Shown here: positions 20,060 to 23,814 of the stretch, one piece after another
How the letters are laid out: each line of letters opens with the position of its first letter
Position numbering within the stretch: position 1 is the first letter of the stretch
DNA from: JANMAT01 sp031359995
Lineage (GTDB): Bacteria; Actinomycetota; Acidimicrobiia; Acidimicrobiales; Ilumatobacteraceae
Reading direction: 5' to 3'
DNA length: 23,814 nt
NCBI GenBank assembly: GCA_031359995.1
Contig: JANMAT010000142.1
Location: forward strand, 1 to 23,814
Made by a program: the position numbers and the translations under genes
The notes under the pieces: model-generated
Databases searched by the model: none
What the model saw: only the letters and a program-made list of their open reading frames with translations
What the model was told of the DNA's origin: nothing

Positions 20060-23000
20060 ATGTCGACGGGAGGAGCACTCACACGAGTCGGACCCACGGG
20101 CGCCCGCCCGCTGGTTGGACGCGTCGCCGAGCGCCGAGTGCTCCTTTCCCTGTTCGAACGCGCGGTGCGCGACGGGTTGCACGCGCTGATCGTCGACGGC
20201 CCCGCAGGCATCGGCAAGAGCCACCTTGTTCGGACGTTCGCGGAAGATGCCAGCGCCGGTTGGTTCTCAATCGCGATCGGCTGGAGCGAGGACGCTGCAC
20301 TGCCTGCGGATGTCGTGCATCGCCTCGCGACCCGCCTATTGGGCGGCAACGCCGAGACGCTCCCGTGGGAGCTCGACGACGCGTTCGATCCACCGAGCGT
20401 CGACGGGGACGGTTACAAGCTGGCGCGGCGCCAGCGGACCGTCGTCCAGTCGATGGCCGAGGCGGCAGTGGACCGGCCGAGCCTCGTCGTGCTGGAGGAC
20501 GTCCATTGGGCGGACCCGCTGTCGTGCCAAGTGCTCGGGATGTGGTTCGAGCGCCTGACGGAGAACCCGAGACGCTACCCACTCGCACTCGTGATCACGG
20601 GCCGATCCGAAGGCACTGCGATACACGTCGACCAGTTCCTCGGCCGACTTCGGTCGTCGCACCGCTGCGAAAGACTCTCGCTCGGTCCGCTGAGCCGCCT
20701 CGATGAGTACGCACTCATCCGCCGCGAGATGGGCGGCTCGGTAGCGCCCCACGTCGCCGACGAGATACATCGGCGAGCGCGCGGTGTTCCCCTAGCGGTC
20801 CGCGCAGCGACCGCGGCGGTCGTTTCGAAGGGCCTCGATGCGCTCGTGGCCAGGCCACACGCGTATGCGCCCGCCGCCGTGATCTCGGCCGAGCTGACGA
20901 GCAGCTGGCTCCGCATCCTGCTTCCCGACGAGCAGATCGCGCTCGCCGCCGCGGCCGTGTGGGACGAATGGATCACGGTTCAGTCGCTCGCGCACGCGGC
21001 GTCCGTCGACCCATCGACCGCCCGGGAGGTCCTCGTCGCTGCCCGCCGCGTCGGCATCGTCGAGCAGGCGATGGAGGGGTATCGCTTCGTGCACGAGCGC
21101 GTTCGAACCGCCCTGCGGGATCTGTTGCCGCCCGATCGCCGTCGCGAGATCCACGCAGACGCGTCCGGCGCCACCGATCTCAGCCTGCTGCACCGGGCTG
21201 AGCATTGCGCGGCAGCTGGTCCTGCGCTCGCCGATCGCCGCCGCCTCGACGTCTACCTCGAAGCCGGGAGAGCCTGCGCCGCGCGCGGCGCCTGGGCGGA
21301 TGCGGCACACCTGCTCGAGCTCGCACTCGACACGGCCGGCGCTGGCGACCTCCCCGACGAGGAGCTGACCGAGCTCCAGTTCGCCGCCGGCTACGCGCAC
21401 TTCTGCAATCACGACGTCGAGCGCTCCGAGAAGCGACTGCGTCAACTTGTTGGCGGCCCGCCAGGCAACGAGTTCTCGCCGTTGCAGGTGGCGGCGGAGC
21501 TCGCGCTCTTCCGTCTACAGGTCACCAGCTCGCGCGCTGCGCTCCGCTCGACCGGCGACTCTGCCGCGGTACGCGAGATCGCGGAGTCGAGCCCAAACGG
21601 TGCCCATCGCGCCCTGGCTCTCGGTCTGCTCGCCGAGGCGAGCGTGATGGCCGGCGAACCGGACCGAGCGCTCGAGTACGCGGTACGAGCTGTGGACGCG
21701 GCGGAGGAGCACGGCGCGGATCGCGAGCGCGGACGTGCCTGGTTCGCCCTCGGTCTGGCCGCGGTGACGGTGCAGGACAATCGACGGGCCGTTGACGCCT
21801 ACCGGCGCGCTAGGGCGCACGCCGTCGCGGCCGACGACGCGCTCTTCATCGGCGGCATCGACACCCGCTTGCCGTTCGCGGTGTTCCACGACTTCGACCT
21901 CGACCTCGCCGCGGCTACCTCGGCGCGCGGCCTTGACGAGGCGCGCGGCGACGCGAACTACGCGAACCAGGCGCTCGCGCTCGCCGTGCAGAGTTCGGTC
22001 GCGCTCAGCCGAGGTGATCTAGAGCGGTCCGCCTCGTGCACGACCGAGGCCCTCGAGGCGGCGGAGCGAGCGGCGTACCCCGCAGCCCGCCTACCGGCCC
22101 TCGTGCCGGCTGTGATGGCCCTCGCGCACGCGGGCCGAAACGACGACGCGGAGGCGCTTCTGTCGGAGCACGCCGACACGCCCGGCCTGCCTCTCCTCCT
22201 GGGCCCCCTGCGTGCCTACCTTGCGCCGGTCGCGAGCCTAGATCAACCGGCACCCCCGCTCGACGGGCGAGGGCCGATCGCTGTCGGCCGGCTGCTCGCT
22301 GCGACCGAGGCCGCCACGCGGCAGCGCGATCGCGAAACGATCCGCCGGCTGCTGCCCCACCTGTTGCGCCTCTACGAGCACGGCACCATGTCGAGCGCGT
22401 ACTGGCCCGTGCTCGCTCCGCGGGTACTCGGCGAGGCGCACGCGGCAATCGGCGAGGCGGAGCAAGCCGAGCGGTTCCTGAGCGTCGCAGTCAGGCTGGC
22501 CACGAATCGTCGAGCGGCGACGGAGCAAGCGCGGGCCGCGCTCGCGCTCGCGCGGCAGTTCGTCGTCCTCGGGCGCGACGAGGCTGCACTGCACCGAGCG
22601 GGCGAGGCGCTCGATCTCGCCGGTGGACTAGGGATGGTGAGGATCGGGCGTGAGGCGGCAGCCATACTGCGCACGCACGGCGTCGACCTCGAGTCGACCG
22701 CGTCGGGCACCGAGGGCTGGGGCGCTCTCGTCATGTTCGACCTCGTCGGATCGACCGAGCTGAGCATGCGCAGAGGCGATCGGGTCTACGCCGAGTTCGT
22801 CACGAGGTTCCGCGTCCTCGTCAACGATTCCGTCGACCGCCACGCCGGCGACGTGATCGATGCGGTCGGAGACGGCGCGCTGACGTGGTTCCGCACCTCG
22901 GCGAGCGCAGAGGCGTGCTCGCTGGACGTCCTCGACCGGATCGTCCTCGACGACGTCCAGGGTTTCGCCGCTCGCGCCTCCCTCGTGGCGGGCCGACCGT

Positions 23001-23197
23001 TCCTCGTCGACGGCCGTCCGGTCGGCTCCCTCGTCAACCTCGCGTCGCGGCTGTGCGCCGTTGCCGGTTCGGGGCAGGTGGTCGCGAGCGACGAGATGCG
23101 AGCGTGGTCGACTCGCCCGACCGCCTACGAGCCGATGGGCCGCGTCGTGCTCAAAGGCGTTCCTGGAGATGTGCCGATCCATCTCTTTCGCGCCTGA
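20060..23197 (+). CDS. AAA ATPase - TPR - class III nucleotide cyclase protein
   Basis: This is a 1045-residue signalling protein. ATG 20060 is chosen because GAAGGGG precedes it; the open frame upstream runs through repeat R3. Residues 15-300 are a STAND-like AAA_16 ATPase, with Walker A GPAGIGKS at 47-54 and Walker B SLVVLEDVHWAD at 141-152. A long helical region of TPR-type repeats follows to about 860. The C-terminus is a class III cyclase: metal Asp894 in MFDLVGST, Asp938 in AVGDGAL, and transition-state Asn993/Arg997 in VNLASRL. The purine-specifying Lys of adenylate cyclases is replaced by Asp934, so the nucleotide product is uncertain. There is no LuxR helix-turn-helix. The more familiar arrangement places the cyclase at the N-terminus; here it is at the end. 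Confidence 0.9.
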   Translation: MSTGGALTRVGPTGARPLVGRVAERRVLLSLFERAVRDGLHALIVDGPAGIGKSHLVRTFAEDASAGWFSIAIGWSEDAALPADVVHRLATRLLGGNAETLPWELDDAFDPPSVDGDGYKLARRQRTVVQSMAEAAVDRPSLVVLEDVHWADPLSCQVLGMWFERLTENPRRYPLALVITGRSEGTAIHVDQFLGRLRSSHRCERLSLGPLSRLDEYALIRREMGGSVAPHVADEIHRRARGVPLAVRAATAAVVSKGLDALVARPHAYAPAAVISAELTSSWLRILLPDEQIALAAAAVWDEWITVQSLAHAASVDPSTAREVLVAARRVGIVEQAMEGYRFVHERVRTALRDLLPPDRRREIHADASGATDLSLLHRAEHCAAAGPALADRRRLDVYLEAGRACAARGAWADAAHLLELALDTAGAGDLPDEELTELQFAAGYAHFCNHDVERSEKRLRQLVGGPPGNEFSPLQVAAELALFRLQVTSSRAALRSTGDSAAVREIAESSPNGAHRALALGLLAEASVMAGEPDRALEYAVRAVDAAEEHGADRERGRAWFALGLAAVTVQDNRRAVDAYRRARAHAVAADDALFIGGIDTRLPFAVFHDFDLDLAAATSARGLDEARGDANYANQALALAVQSSVALSRGDLERSASCTTEALEAAERAAYPAARLPALVPAVMALAHAGRNDDAEALLSEHADTPGLPLLLGPLRAYLAPVASLDQPAPPLDGRGPIAVGRLLAATEAATRQRDRETIRRLLPHLLRLYEHGTMSSAYWPVLAPRVLGEAHAAIGEAEQAERFLSVAVRLATNRRAATEQARAALALARQFVVLGRDEAALHRAGEALDLAGGLGMVRIGREAAAILRTHGVDLESTASGTEGWGALVMFDLVGSTELSMRRGDRVYAEFVTRFRVLVNDSVDRHAGDVIDAVGDGALTWFRTSASAEACSLDVLDRIVLDDVQGFAARASLVAGRPFLVDGRPVGSLVNLASRLCAVAGSGQVVASDEMRAWSTRPTAYEPMGRVVLKGVPGDVPIHLFRA

Positions 23198-23212
23198 GTT
23201 CGCGTATCAGAA

Positions 23213-23236
23213 CTCGTCGGAGCACTCTCCGACGAG
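23213..23236. terminator. Perfect 10-bp hairpin
   Basis: CTCGTCGGAG-CACT-CTCCGACGAG forms a perfect stem with a 4-base loop, 15 bases after the cyclase stop and 20 bases before the next ATG. There is no T-tract. It may terminate the cyclase transcript or attenuate the downstream gene. Confidence 0.6.
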
Positions 23237-23256
23237 CTAACCGACAGGGGGAAGCC

Positions 23257-23814
23257 ATGGCTGTGAGTGCAGGACAGAACCAGAGACCGCCCGAGCTGAA
23301 GATGGTCGAGTTGGCACTGAACCACGCCACCCCGGCCGAGCTGCAGACCTACATCAAAGCACTGGCGAACCCAACGACTGTCGAAGGGTGGGTGAACCCG
23401 GCACTCGAGCCTCTGCTGACGTTCCTCGATGCCGCCAGGGGCTGGCCGCCCGCCAAGCAGCAAGCCGCGCAGCGCCTCGCAGCGCAGAAGTGGTTCGGCA
23501 TCGGCGGTCCTCACCAGTGGAAACCGAAAGGGAAGCCGACGAAGACGTTCGAGAAGGCGACCGCCGACGTGCTCACGCAGATCGCCCAGTATCGCTTGGA
23601 CCACGGCGTCCAGGTGACGCTGCAGATCGCCTGCCGCGTGCCGGCCGACATCGACATCGAAGGCCCGAACGGCAATCTCTTCACGATCACCGTTCCGTAC
23701 AGCAACGCCACATTCGCGTTGATGCGCGCTGACCGCGCCGGGATCGGAAGCGACACGCAGGACGTCGACCTCGCGCTGGCGACCCTGGCCGATCCGATGG
23801 AGGAAGCGCTCCAG
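23257..23814 (+). CDS. Unidentified gene, runs off the right edge
   Basis: The ATG at 23257 follows a strong AGGGGGAAG ribosome site, and the frame stays open for 186 codons to the window end. The protein is soluble and lysine/alanine-rich: PELKMVELALNHATPAELQT, then NPALEPLLTFLDAARGWPPA, then AQKWFGIGGPHQWKPKGKPT (a basic loop), then VQVTLQIACRVPADIDIEGP and LFTITVPYSNATFALM, a beta-rich part. No family is recognised and no signal peptide is seen. It follows the ATPase-cyclase in the same direction, 59 bases away across a hairpin, so it could be a partner or an independent gene. Confidence 0.7.
   Translation, partial: MAVSAGQNQRPPELKMVELALNHATPAELQTYIKALANPTTVEGWVNPALEPLLTFLDAARGWPPAKQQAAQRLAAQKWFGIGGPHQWKPKGKPTKTFEKATADVLTQIAQYRLDHGVQVTLQIACRVPADIDIEGPNGNLFTITVPYSNATFALMRADRAGIGSDTQDVDLALATLADPMEEALQ

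Overview
The window is GC-rich, with frequent GTG starts, cytosine/guanine-biased third positions, TANNNT promoter boxes placed directly in front of start codons (leaderless transcripts) and several class III cyclase or FHA pieces. This suggests a high-GC actinobacterium, possibly of the Acidimicrobiia. That taxonomic reading is inference; no rRNA or housekeeping marker is present.

Left part (1-5450): metabolic genes alternate with debris. After the end of a truncated gene come an NTF2/SnoaL-like protein (minus strand) and a D-2-hydroxyacid dehydrogenase. Between about 1980 and 2860 lie four truncated gene pieces end to end: the start of a small ORF, an FHA domain, the N-terminus of an AbiEii-like nucleotidyltransferase and the N-terminus of a short-chain dehydrogenase. 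An intact FAD monooxygenase follows. Next is a coupled XRE regulator / nucleotidyltransferase pair that looks like a toxin-antitoxin module. Its promoter carries a perfect 18-bp palindrome, but its nucleotidyltransferase is truncated.

Middle part (5450-12120): a DUF4143-type AAA ATPase sits behind three repeats at exact 23-bp spacing. Then come a membrane protein, a PNPOx-fold flavoprotein, an ECF-like sigma factor coupled to a membrane protein (probable anti-sigma partner, with an internal AGGAGG/ATG start), and a coupled pair of minus-strand membrane proteins.

Integrated element (about 12177-19229): it is flanked by direct repeats of a tRNA-Gly(CCC) 3' half (37/42 identical), each followed by a ~140-bp related sequence ending in TAGGCACG repeats. 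Inside, all on the minus strand, are a tyrosine integrase with a frameshifted N-terminus, a 108-aa protein of unknown function, a TOTE-conflict-type archaeo-eukaryotic primase plus DEAD-family helicase broken by a frameshift that looks like loss of one copy of an 8-bp tandem repeat, pieces of a regulator, and an AlbA_2/ATPase/winged-helix protein with its own inverted-repeat operator. A third flanking repeat at 19566-19707 and TAGGCACG sites at 12096-12118 suggest several related elements landed in tandem at this locus and decayed.

Right part (19696-23814): a truncated minus-strand ORF, a 15-bp exact tandem repeat in a promoter region, a 1045-aa AAA ATPase-TPR-class III cyclase protein with an unusual purine-specifying residue, a strong hairpin, and an unrecognised ORF running off the window. 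The most notable candidates are the tRNA-bounded element with its TOTE primase-helicase and small partner, and the cyclase-ATPase with its repeated operator.
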